Assembly (NCBI GenBank): GCA_023251455.1
Contig: JAHEYT010000022.1
Location: 1-64,000 of the forward strand
DNA: 64,000 bases
From: Bacteroidota bacterium
GTDB taxonomy: Bacteria > Bacteroidota > Bacteroidia > Bacteroidales > Prolixibacteraceae
Reading direction: 5' to 3'
The stretch's first letter is position 1, and each line of letters starts with the position of its first letter. Of the stretch, positions 29,307 through 39,000 are shown in pieces. Made by a program: the position numbers and the translations under genes. A model generated the notes under the pieces. That model saw only the letters and a program-made list of their open reading frames with translations. It had not been told where the DNA came from and ran no database searches.

Positions 29307-30312
29307 TGTCCTTGTTAGAATACCCCAATGATGAAAAAACTTCACTTAAAACATCTTGTTCGAATTTCCAAGATTCCTTCAGTTTGTAACCTAATCTTTG
29401 TATAATAAAGAACATCAAAAGAAGAACTACCGGTTGTTGTCTTAAATGAGACTTTAGCGACTCAACAGCGATCCGTATTTCTTTTTTGTGATTTCTTAAA
29501 ACTTCAACAACATTTTCTAATGTATATTTTGACGGCAATTCAACAACATTAAATATTTCCTTAGAAATGGCAAAATCAACATCATTAAAATTAAAAGGTA
29601 ATTCTAATATTTCATTTGAAAAAGAAATAAGTTGTCTAACTATGTTTTTTTCATTTTGCGATTGGGTAACCATGTGATTATTTGCTGAAATAAAATATTC
29701 ATCAGTTATTTCCATAAGAGCCATAGATTTTGCCATAATTCTTTTTAGATCATTATCATATTCAAACTCTCCTTTATATATTGTATCATGGCTAATCTGA
29801 GCCCAAGCATGCTGAAGTAAAGTTTTTAATTGGACTTCGCAAACATACAAATCCAGATCTTCTTCAATTATTTCATCTATAAAAATGACACTCAGGGGTC
29901 TCAATAAAACATGCACAGCGCAATATGAGAATTTCTCAGCATCTAAATTAAATGAATATTCGTCTTTTATTTCAACGATTGACCAAACTTCTTTGTTTGA
30001 AATTATAGCATCTTTTATTAAATCTTGTTCTTTTTTTGATGTTACTACTATTCTAGTGCGTACTTTATCAGTTATTTCTTTTAACGGATCTTTGTATTTC
30101 TTATCTCTATAAAAAGCTTTTTTTAAAATAGAATCATCAGATTTAAGACAAAAATTTGGTGGAATCTCCAGGTTAATATCCTTATTAAAACCGTCCAAAG
30201 AGTTCATTAATTCATTTAACTTATGGTCGAAAGCTTGTCCAACTAATTCTAAATTAGGTTTTAGACTTTCGAAACTTGAAATGAATATTTGCTCTTTAAG
30301 CTTCTCTTCCAT
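29302..30312 (-). CDS. RelA/SpoT-domain (p)ppGpp/alarmone synthetase-like protein, no HD domain
   Basis: DKVRTRIVV, FSYCAVHVLL (Y-x3-H), CEVQLKTLLQHAWAQISHDTIYK = synthetase motifs; about 140-aa C-terminal extension; likely start MEEKL at 30312. Confidence 0.85.
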   Translation of the reverse strand: MEEKLKEQIFISSFESLKPNLELVGQAFDHKLNELMNSLDGFNKDINLEIPPNFCLKSDDSILKKAFYRDKKYKDPLKEITDKVRTRIVVTSKKEQDLIKDAIISNKEVWSIVEIKDEYSFNLDAEKFSYCAVHVLLRPLSVIFIDEIIEEDLDLYVCEVQLKTLLQHAWAQISHDTIYKGEFEYDNDLKRIMAKSMALMEITDEYFISANNHMVTQSQNEKNIVRQLISFSNEILELPFNFNDVDFAISKEIFNVVELPSKYTLENVVEVLRNHKKEIRIAVESLKSHLRQQPVVLLLMFFIIQRLGYKLKESWKFEQDVLSEVFSSLGYSNKDI

Positions 30313-31384
30313 AAGGCTCTCCTTTAACAAGGATTAAAGAATTACCACCAGAATTTGTTCTCAATAATTCATTTAGTGCTTCCTCCGAAATAATAGGAAT
30401 AACCTGAACATTTCTATCAAATGTATCTTCGGGCCCTTCGATTCTTACTTTATTAGGAAAAAAAACTTTCTTTGTTTTTAATGAAAAATCAAGTAATGTC
30501 GTATTTTTCACGAATGGTCTTGGATAGTCAATTAGAATTTGAGTTGAAAAATTTTGTTTTATATCATCATTCCTGCTAAAAAATCTATCTCTAATCGATT
30601 CAGGGTCAATTATATCTGAAACATCATATTTCATAGTATTCCTCATCAGCGATGTCAATTCGATTCTTTCAATAGGATTTTCAATTTGATCATAAATGAA
30701 GTCGTTAACTTGATCATAAAACCTTCTGGTTAAAATCTTATCATTGGAATTTAAATCAAGTCCGAGAAAGTCTTTAGAAAAGAATTCCGCAGGATTCAGT
30801 GTCGGATTAAATTGATTATCAAACAGCAAGCTAGAATATAAGTTATTGGGGAATGATTCATTGGCATTATTTTCTTCATAAATTATTCCTAGTTTGTAAA
30901 ATTTAGTTGATGGCGAAAGAAATATATCTTCAACAAATTGAATATCAACTTTACCATTTGTATGCTTTAAGGAAAGCGCATTATGTACCTCCGCTTTTAA
31001 CGCTATGACAAAATTTTCCTCGTTAAAGCTTTTACCCTTAATAATGAAAATATATCCTCCTGGGATATTTGACCTCTTTTGACTTTTCGCAAGCCTTTGC
31101 GCAATTCCTTTAGAATGTGAAATAAAATCACCATTATTCTTAATTATATCATCTACATACCTAAAAAAACTATCTTCATTAAAATCAGAAATCTTTAATT
31201 GAAATGATTTTGATTCAATGCCAATAGCATTGTTAATTCTTTTCTTTAAAAGTTCAACAATTCTGGCCTCTAAATCCAATGTTTCATTTTCAAACTCGCA
31301 AATTGAATGCTGTTGATCTCGTTGTTTTTTAAAAATTGTATGTACTACAATTTTTAAAAAGTTAGTCTGTGTGATGTTGATCAT
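30296..31384 (-). CDS. uncharacterised 362-aa protein overlapping the RelA/SpoT-like gene; possible distant NdpA/YejK nucleoid-associated protein relative
   Basis: Long ORF; layout PGGYIFIIKGK..., KFYKLGIIYE...FFSKDFLGLDLNS...TRRFYDQVNDFI loosely resembles NdpA. Confidence 0.6.
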   Translation of the reverse strand: MINITQTNFLKIVVHTIFKKQRDQQHSICEFENETLDLEARIVELLKKRINNAIGIESKSFQLKISDFNEDSFFRYVDDIIKNNGDFISHSKGIAQRLAKSQKRSNIPGGYIFIIKGKSFNEENFVIALKAEVHNALSLKHTNGKVDIQFVEDIFLSPSTKFYKLGIIYEENNANESFPNNLYSSLLFDNQFNPTLNPAEFFSKDFLGLDLNSNDKILTRRFYDQVNDFIYDQIENPIERIELTSLMRNTMKYDVSDIIDPESIRDRFFSRNDDIKQNFSTQILIDYPRPFVKNTTLLDFSLKTKKVFFPNKVRIEGPEDTFDRNVQVIPIISEEALNELLRTNSGGNSLILVKGEPYGREA

Positions 31385-31733
31385 GATTTAATTTTTAGTT
31401 GTATCGTTTGATAGTTATGGTAATTAACTTGGGAAAAGCGATCAGTCTGCTAAAATAATAACATCACAATAACAACAATCTACACTTATTAAAGCAGATT
31501 TAAGTATCAAAATTATTTCTTGATTCTACTAAATTAAATCTTTTTTCAATCATAATAGCTGTATATGACAATAATAATATTTTAAACTTCATTAAGCACT
31601 ATTACTTAATGCACAGCAAATTATCTTTATAGGAATAAATAAGCTTCTGTCCTAGTGAAAAATAGAGCTGACACACCTTTATTTTTAAGCCTGGGGCTTA
31701 GAAACTCACTAATGAGGAGTTGGAGCCAATAAA

Positions 31734-31758
31734 AAAGAGCCGAATAAATCGGCTCTTT
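31734..31758. terminator. bidirectional hairpin downstream of MuB-like gene
   Basis: AAAGAGCCGA ATAAA TCGGCTCTTT, A-run 5' side. Confidence 0.8.
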
Positions 31759-31899
31759 GCGGGTTAATCCTGATATGCTTTTGTAAAACGCTTTTGTCCC
31801 CATCGCCCGCTAGGTGTTGGCTAAACTTACCGACACAACAGAACTTGAACAAATATATTGAATTATTTAATCATGAAATAGTTTCGTGTATTCGTTAGC

Positions 31900-32796
31900 C
31901 TAACTTAGGATCAGCAAACTCTCTGCCCTTCGAAGGCCACCAATGCCGCCGTTATTGTCGTTAATCAGACACCGGCTGATGATCCGGTTCATTTGTTCGC
32001 TTGGACAATTATTCGCCTCTAAAACGTCAGAAATAAGCTTCTTATAAAAGTTGCTTCTTTCTCTTTGATCAATTGGAACTATGCGAGTGAATTTTTCGCT
32101 AAACCGGCTAAAAATTTCAGCGTATCCAACAGTTCTGTTACTTATCCCTCGTTCAATTTTAGCGCGTAACCCATCAGCACCCATCATGTACCAACCTACA
32201 AACCCCTCGGTCGCATTCCAAAATTCTTTCAATTCAAGAAAGGCCTGATATTCCAAGTCTCCCGCCTCGTCAATAATCAAAATGGGTTTATTCATCGTCT
32301 TTAAATGTATTTTCAACGATGTTTTAACGTCATAATAACGCCCTTTAAATTCAGTTCCAACGCTTTTTGCGATCAGGCGAATAAACTGAGTTTTAGTTTT
32401 TGCCTGTGAACAATCGATGTAAAAACAGTTTTTTAAAGTTCTGGCAATGTACTTAGCTGAGTATGTTTTGCCAATTCCGCAATCATCAACAAAAATTCTG
32501 GCTTTGCTATTGATTTTACAGAAAATAATTTCTTCCTCAATTATCTTAAACACATCCGTTTTTGCTGTTTTCCACTTCCTGCTATCAAGCAAAACGTCAA
32601 ACTCCTGAGCAAGTAACAACCATTTTAAAGGCGACAATACACCTTCTCTTTCTCCGTTGTGAATTCGCGTAAAAATTGCCCCTGACAGACCATACATTCT
32701 GGCAAACTGACCGTTTGTGCCGTCAAAATTACGACGCCGCAACATCATAGCCTCGTAAACTCTTTCTTTAATTTCGGGTGTAATTGTGATAGCCAT
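31900..32796 (-). CDS. MuB-like AAA ATPase / transposition target-selection protein
   Basis: N-terminal HTH; ARIFVDDCGIGKTYSAKYIA Walker A-like; PILIIDEAGDLEY Walker B; immediately downstream of MuA-like gene. Confidence 0.87.
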   Translation of the reverse strand: MAITITPEIKERVYEAMMLRRRNFDGTNGQFARMYGLSGAIFTRIHNGEREGVLSPLKWLLLAQEFDVLLDSRKWKTAKTDVFKIIEEEIIFCKINSKARIFVDDCGIGKTYSAKYIARTLKNCFYIDCSQAKTKTQFIRLIAKSVGTEFKGRYYDVKTSLKIHLKTMNKPILIIDEAGDLEYQAFLELKEFWNATEGFVGWYMMGADGLRAKIERGISNRTVGYAEIFSRFSEKFTRIVPIDQRERSNFYKKLISDVLEANNCPSEQMNRIISRCLINDNNGGIGGLRRAESLLILS

Positions 32797-32810
32797 AACT
32801 TGGTTCTTTG

Positions 32811-34877
32811 TTAAAATCTATCTTTTAAACTCATATTAAATGGTGTTGAAATAGTCTTAAAAATATCATCTTCATCTTCAACGTCTTCCATGATCTCTAC
32901 TGGCCCAATACGTTCTGTAATTGGTTTTCGTAATCCTGTAATCTGAAATTTATTATTTAGTGTCTTTGGCGTATTGTCGATCACGGTTACTTTTTCGATC
33001 GCTTTTTTCCTGCGGTTGATATATCCATCAATTGAGGATACATATTTTGCCATCGCTTCATAGTTGAAAAGATCGTCGGGTGTGCGTTCAATCTGAGCCT
33101 TATTGTGAGCCGGTTTAGCTACGGCCTCACAAACACATCGGTCGGTACCGCGCAAATAGACCAGAGCTTTCATTATATGGCCATCGTTGCCATCGAGCCA
33201 GTAAACATCAAGCTCTTTTCCTTCAATTTGTTCAATAATTCCGGTTAATCGGTTGCTATAAACAATTCGTCCATTTTCGCCAATCAGGTACTTTTTATTA
33301 TTCAGCTTAATCTGACCGACATTGCATGATGTTTCTGTCTTATGTCCAAGGTAAGGAAGGAAAGCGCGCCAGTTTGTTGGTTTTACTTCAGGGTTTTGTG
33401 TTTCCAGAAATACTTCCCATCTGGTTTTACCTTTTATTTTGGAGTGTTCCATGTTATTCCAGGTTTCAATGTCTTTCAAACAACCTTCAGCCAGTAAATC
33501 GTAAGGCACAATAGGTTGCGGTTTTGCTCCAGCCTGATTCGATTCTGAAAGAGCAAACGGACGAGCCAACCAGCCTTCACGCTCTTTCTCCAAATCGTAA
33601 CGTAATGGACGGTAATAAGCTTCAATTCGTTTTCCGCGGGCATTATTGGCTTCAATATGTATGTATTGAAACATGGAGCCTTCCTGAAGGAAAGTATTCA
33701 GGAATGAGCTGTTTAAACTCATTTCACCCTCTAATTCTGCCGGAAGGTTCAAACCCCATCCGGTATAGTTGCGAACCATTTGACGGTAAAAATCAATGAT
33801 AATTCCCTCTTTGGTTTGTCCGTAAACCCATGTTGTGAAGGCTTCAGAGCCCAAATCAATCGCATTGTAAAACCACATGCGCTTACCTTTGGCATATTCG
33901 AATGGTGGCTGACGGTCATCAATAGAAATGATTGAGTTAGCAAACTTAGGCTGTATCATGTCGTGGTATGGTCTAAATTTCGACATCCAAACCTGACGAT
34001 TTCCGGAGCGAATGGTATGTGTTCCAACTTTCGAAGACCATTTAGATAAATAACTTTTAATTGTTGATTGAGATAGTTTTGGGAACTCCCCCGGATCGTA
34101 AATTTCGCCGGTTCCGTTGTTTATTACTTCAACATATCCGGATAGAAAACCATCGTACTGGCGTGAGATCTTTGTGGCTGTTGGTTTATCCGTTTGATAG
34201 GAAAACATCGAATCAAGCAACTCCTTAACTCGTTCGTCGAGCTTAACCGCCGATTTATTACAGAAATTGCCGTGAATCAATGCCTCATAACCTTCCTTTT
34301 TGTAGTCTTTCATTTTGCGTTGTAAGGCGGTTGAGCTTTCGGGTAGTGTATGTGGCCGAATAACTTTAAACCGGTTACATTCGCTCGAAACGATTTGCCA
34401 GGTTCCTCTTATGCTTCCTCTTAAATTGCGTCTAAGCGCAATACGTTTAGAATGTACACGTTCAACACAATTAAGAACAGACGCGTTTAAAGTACATTCG
34501 TCGATAATATTACCTGGCAACAATTTCCCATCATTAATTCGATAATTGATAAAATATTCATAAGCGGCAAGGTCTTTTTCAAAATGCTTTTCAAAAATTG
34601 ACTTTTTAGGTTGATGCTCTGGATTTCCAAAAGCCTGAATAAGTATTTTTTGCCACGAGGGTGGTACTGTTTCAAAAGTAATTAGCATCGGAGTATTAGG
34701 GCCACGCATACGAGAACGTTTTATATAACCCTTTTCAATTCTTTTTTGGAGTCCTCTTTCTCCAATTAATTGCAAACTTTCATTATCGGCGCTTTTTCCC
34801 GAAATAAGATAACGAGCTTTTACGCAAAGTTCACCGTTATAGTATTCAAAAGGTTTCCCAGATAATTCGTAATTCAT
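32811..34877 (-). CDS. Mu-type DDE transposase
   Basis: PKFANSIISIDDRQPPFEYAKGKRMWFYNAIDLGSEAFTTWVYG; HIEANNARGKRIEAYYRPLRYDLEKEREGWLARPFA; Mu_transpos_C-like C-terminal region. Confidence 0.88.
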   Translation of the reverse strand: MNYELSGKPFEYYNGELCVKARYLISGKSADNESLQLIGERGLQKRIEKGYIKRSRMRGPNTPMLITFETVPPSWQKILIQAFGNPEHQPKKSIFEKHFEKDLAAYEYFINYRINDGKLLPGNIIDECTLNASVLNCVERVHSKRIALRRNLRGSIRGTWQIVSSECNRFKVIRPHTLPESSTALQRKMKDYKKEGYEALIHGNFCNKSAVKLDERVKELLDSMFSYQTDKPTATKISRQYDGFLSGYVEVINNGTGEIYDPGEFPKLSQSTIKSYLSKWSSKVGTHTIRSGNRQVWMSKFRPYHDMIQPKFANSIISIDDRQPPFEYAKGKRMWFYNAIDLGSEAFTTWVYGQTKEGIIIDFYRQMVRNYTGWGLNLPAELEGEMSLNSSFLNTFLQEGSMFQYIHIEANNARGKRIEAYYRPLRYDLEKEREGWLARPFALSESNQAGAKPQPIVPYDLLAEGCLKDIETWNNMEHSKIKGKTRWEVFLETQNPEVKPTNWRAFLPYLGHKTETSCNVGQIKLNNKKYLIGENGRIVYSNRLTGIIEQIEGKELDVYWLDGNDGHIMKALVYLRGTDRCVCEAVAKPAHNKAQIERTPDDLFNYEAMAKYVSSIDGYINRRKKAIEKVTVIDNTPKTLNNKFQITGLRKPITERIGPVEIMEDVEDEDDIFKTISTPFNMSLKDRF

Positions 34878-34887
34878 TTTTCTTTTT

Positions 34888-34950
34888 GGTAAGTGGCTAT
34901 AAGTCTTATTGTATCATCAGAACTCGGTTCCGGTCAGAGAACCGAGTTCT
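34888..34950. promoter_or_regulatory. leader hairpin unit 1 (upstream of transposase gene)
   Basis: GGTAAGTGGCTATAAG box then AGAACTCGGTTC CGGTCAGA GAACCGAGTTCT, 12-bp perfect stem. Confidence 0.6.
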
Positions 34951-34983
34951 TTATAAGTCAATTACATGTTACAACGCCGATTA

Positions 34984-35469
34984 TTAACCGTCATGAAGCT
35001 TTTGTCCGCCATAAAAGGCTTGTTTTATCTCTGATGAATTATAAGAGTTAATTGATTCAGAAATATCTTTTTCAATAGATAAAAATTCTTTTCTTTTCTT
35101 TTTGAAATCGCGACATATAGCTCTAAGTTTATTGACGGGGATCTCATCAAAGAATCTCATTCCGCTTTCACTGATTGCTATAATTTTTGCGGCATCAATG
35201 TTTCTTTCTTTGCCGAATAAATCTAACCATGATACTATTGAATCGATGGTTTTTATTCTCATTGTTTCAGTTTCAGGGGCTTTAGGGTTTAATATGTATT
35301 CAAACCTTAAACAAAAATCAGTCAACGTCTCGTTATCCATATCCATCGGACTATTTTTAACCAGAACGTTAATCTCATCGCTCGTAATTCCTTCCTGATT
35401 CAACCGTCGTAAAAGGACATAATATCTCTTTACTAGTTGATTGTGGTTAATTTCATCTAGCATTTTCAT
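34984..35469 (-). CDS. hypothetical element protein
   Basis: ORF 161 aa, coding-like, between hairpin units in the Mu-like element. Confidence 0.6.
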   Translation of the reverse strand: MKMLDEINHNQLVKRYYVLLRRLNQEGITSDEINVLVKNSPMDMDNETLTDFCLRFEYILNPKAPETETMRIKTIDSIVSWLDLFGKERNIDAAKIIAISESGMRFFDEIPVNKLRAICRDFKKKRKEFLSIEKDISESINSYNSSEIKQAFYGGQKLHDG

Positions 35470-35503
35470 ATTATTTATTTAAATGGAACTTCTCTATTTT
35501 TAA

Positions 35504-35545
35504 GATTCCGGGGCCGCCCTGAGAATCGGCGGTTATCCCGGAATC
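35504..35545. promoter_or_regulatory. intergenic hairpin with nested stem
   Basis: GATTCCGGG ... CCCGGAATC outer stem, CCGCC/GGCGG inner stem. Confidence 0.55.
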
Positions 35546-35579
35546 ATTGCTAAAAAATGCTGTTTAAACGGCGTTTAAA

Positions 35580-36005
35580 TTACCCTACCTTTTTGAGTGC
35601 CTGAAATACAAGGTTTGTGCTGTTCGTTGCCGGTTCTGTCTCAATCAGGCTCAAGGCCTCCCTTATTCCTGTTTTTTGTTTGTCTGTTAAGTTTTTCGGC
35701 AGTTTGACGTGTCTCTCTTCAACGGAAAACGCTCTTTCGGTTTGGTCATCGTTAAGTAACATTTCTTCCAGCAAGTTCATCGCCCAAAAAATCTCACCAT
35801 TCTGAGGCGGATAATCATTAAAATTATAACATTGGACCAGCCTTACTATACTAAGTTGCATGTTCAATAATGAGCTGGAGTCTCCTGATAGGGTCACTGT
35901 AATTTTTAGGTTTTCTTTGTCTAATTCAACCATGATTTTTAATCTTTTAGGTAAGTAATTCAGTTGTTTTGCTATATTTGTATTGGATTTATAATTTTCA
36001 TTCAT
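35580..36005 (-). CDS. hypothetical element protein
   Basis: ORF 141 aa downstream of tape-measure-like gene. Confidence 0.6.
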   Translation of the reverse strand: MNENYKSNTNIAKQLNYLPKRLKIMVELDKENLKITVTLSGDSSSLLNMQLSIVRLVQCYNFNDYPPQNGEIFWAMNLLEEMLLNDDQTERAFSVEERHVKLPKNLTDKQKTGIREALSLIETEPATNSTNLVFQALKKVG

Positions 36006-36014
36006 TTGTTTTTA

Positions 36015-36082
36015 GGTGAGTGGCTAAAGGTTGGGTTTAAGAGTTTACCATGATAAAGCGGTTCCGGTCAGGGAAGCGCTTT
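36015..36082. promoter_or_regulatory. leader hairpin unit 2 (upstream of 141-aa gene)
   Basis: GGTGAGTGGCTAAAGG box then AAAGCGGTTCC GGTCAG GGAAGCGCTTT. Confidence 0.6.
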
Positions 36083-36084
36083 TT

Positions 36085-39000
36085 TTATAGCCTATCCTTT
36101 AAAGTTTTGTTCATATCCTTCATTTCATCCCGAATGACAACAAGCTCTTTGTTGTATGATGTATTTTCCGCTATTTGCCTCATATAAAGCAGCGTTCTGC
36201 TTGCATCATCCTGACCCATTGCAATCTGTTTTAAAACATCTTTAATATCTATCCTTACAGCCGTTAATTGTCCGATTAATGCCGATCCGGTATCTTCTGT
36301 TAGATTTCTGTATATACCCGTCATGGCAGTACTCGAACTTGCCCCAACGCCATATTGGTCGGTAACCAACTTAACTGCCGCGGAGTTTTCTTCTCCTGAT
36401 TTTACAATTGTACTATATATACCCTCTAAAATTGCCTGCTCGCGTGGACTTATTTTTTCGCCGTTAGGGCCGACTTCATCATTCTGAAGGAATTCTTTAA
36501 TTTTCGGCAAAAAGTTGGTAGTGATATCGGTATTTGTTGAGTCAATTATCGCTTGCATCAACGCCTTTTTCATCAACTCACCAAAAGATTGGGCAAAACC
36601 GCCAAGACTATTTTCCCCCAATCTCAATCCGTCTTCAATTCCCTGATAAATTGAATCTGAAACCTCAGAAGCATCAAAACCAAGTGCATTCCTAAAAGTT
36701 TCCTGAAGCAATTCGGCTCGTTGTTTTTGAGATTCAACAATACCCTGAACCCATTCAATCTGTTGTTTATCTAAAACTAAACTACCATCAGCATAAGCCT
36801 TAACAAAATCATCTGGAGTCCAATTGGCCGTTTCTCCGCTCAACTGGCTTCTATATTTCTGCCATCCAATCTGCGCAAGTGGCCCATTTGGAAAATCTTT
36901 CTTTTGCTGATTGAAGTATTTCTGAGCCGCGGCATATTCCTCTTTGGTGAGAATATGAGAGGTTTGTAGTTTTTGGTTATTTAAATCAATGGCTTTGCCA
37001 TATTCATCGAATTGCTTCGCGGCAAGTTCAAAATAATTACTTCCGGCCAAATTTGCCAGAATAGTTGATTGTTGTTTTAAAAGTTCATTAACGTTTTCAA
37101 GAGCCTTTGTTGTGGGGTCTTCTTTTTTTGTTCCGGAAGAAAGCGCAGTTATTAGAGTAGAAGCAGCGCCAAATGCAGCGCCTACAAAGTTGCCCGAAGC
37201 AAGGTTCATGACAATATCAGCCATACCCTGCAGCTGCTTACTTTCGTCCTGGCTTAATCCAAGCTGTTCAATCATCTCACCGGTAAACTGGCGGGCACTG
37301 TTTAAAATATCATCCTGAAGTTTTGACTTGCGTGTAAGGGTTTCAATTTCGATTTCGCCCTGCAATAACTGTGCATTTTGTTTGTCTTTCGGATCGTTCG
37401 ACTTTTTAAGGAGCGCAATGCGTTGGTTGTTGTATTTTACCCAAGTATCGAAGTTAAGCTTCATCAACTTTGCTTCGCGATCGAACCCCGTAGCCTGAAT
37501 CTGGTTTTTTTGTTTCTCTATTTTTTCCTCAAAATCAATTTTTTGTAAGGCATATTTATTGTCAATTTCTGTGTTTGCACTGTTACGCAATGTCGGTATT
37601 GCAGCTAATAAAGCAGCATCCTTAGCCTCTGTGGCAGACTTCTCCTGTTCGTCGTAATATTTGTTAATCGCGGCCTTTTCTTTCTCAATTCCTTTGAGCC
37701 GGAAGTCAGATACTTCCTGCCATATTTCTTTAATCTTTTCGCCAGCCTTTTCGTTGATAGCGTCAACTTTGCTGTTTTTTAATTCTTCGGCAGCAATTAC
37801 TTTCTCATCAACTTGTTTCTGATCAGCTTCGGGAAGAACAGAAACGTACTTATCCGTTTTTTTTCCGGTTTTCAGGTCAATACCTCCGTTGGCCTCATTC
37901 ACTTTTTTTAACTGACTCTCTTTTTGGTTGGCAATGTCAACGAGGGTTTTCCTAAAATCCAGTTCGGCTTGTTTGCGTTGTTTTTCGGCGCTGTCTTTTT
38001 GGGAATTCAAAAGGGTTTGTTCAATTTCAATCTGGTTGCTTATGCGTTGCCGGCCAATCTCACTTTCGTAGTCGATTTGCTTTTTCGATAGCTGATTAGC
38101 TTTGTCCTGTGCTTTTTGGGCAGCTTCATCCACGGCAGTTTGTTTTCTGTTGATTGCTGCCGCCAGTTGGTTTTCATCCCGGCGACTTCCTATCTGCGAC
38201 TGGCCTTCAAGCTGAACCTGCGATTTTTTCAGTTCGGCCAGCGATTTAAGGGCTTTAAGGGTAGGCTTTTCAAACTTGGCAACCAAATCAACGGCCTCTT
38301 TGCCCGTCATACCATAGGCAGTCTCCAGTTCCGAATTGATGAGTAAAAGTTCATTTTTTAATTCGGTATATTTTTCAGGGCGCGAACGTTGTAAATAATC
38401 AGATTTAATGCCGGCACCTAATTTCTTCGACACCTCGTTATACCGTTCAGCCAATGCCATTAACTGCTCATTTTTCGTATATTCAAAGGTCAATGCCTCA
38501 ATCTTATCAGCCGACATCTTGTTATCAAGTGCCATCTGATTTTTTGTAAGCTCGTATTTATCCTTAGCAATTACAGCCTGTCGCGTAAAATCTACTTTTT
38601 GAATCTCAATAATTTTACTGAGGTTCTGAATAAGTTTGTCGGTATTTTCAACGCCTTTATCGAACGTTCCTGAGCGCAAATCACTTATTTGTTTTTGTGC
38701 CTCGGCGCTTTTAACCTCCTGCTCAATGGTTCGCCGTTCAACCTTCTCCATTTCTTCGGTATATTTCACAGCGCCCAATACAGCCCGGTCCATTCCTTCC
38801 CAAAAGTTACTCCAATCGCCAGAGGCAATGGCGCGGAAAAAATAATTTGTTGCGGTTGTTGCCGCATTCATCGTTTTTTCAAAAAAGCTGGAAGTCTTTT
38901 CCGTTGATTCAATAATTTCCTTTGTAACTTTCATCGCAGCAACAACCGAGAACAGTCCAACAGCCCAACGGCCAAGGCCACCAATTAACGACGTTTGCGA

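Noticed and set aside
31590-31611. CATTAAG-8nt-CTTAATG hairpin in the 31.4-31.9 kb gap
   Set aside because: Short A/T-rich stem with no supporting context; could be chance
34383-34399. GAAACGATTTGCC inside the transposase gene, resembling the L1/L2 site core
   Set aside because: Single copy inside a coding sequence and without the flanking bases; likely chance
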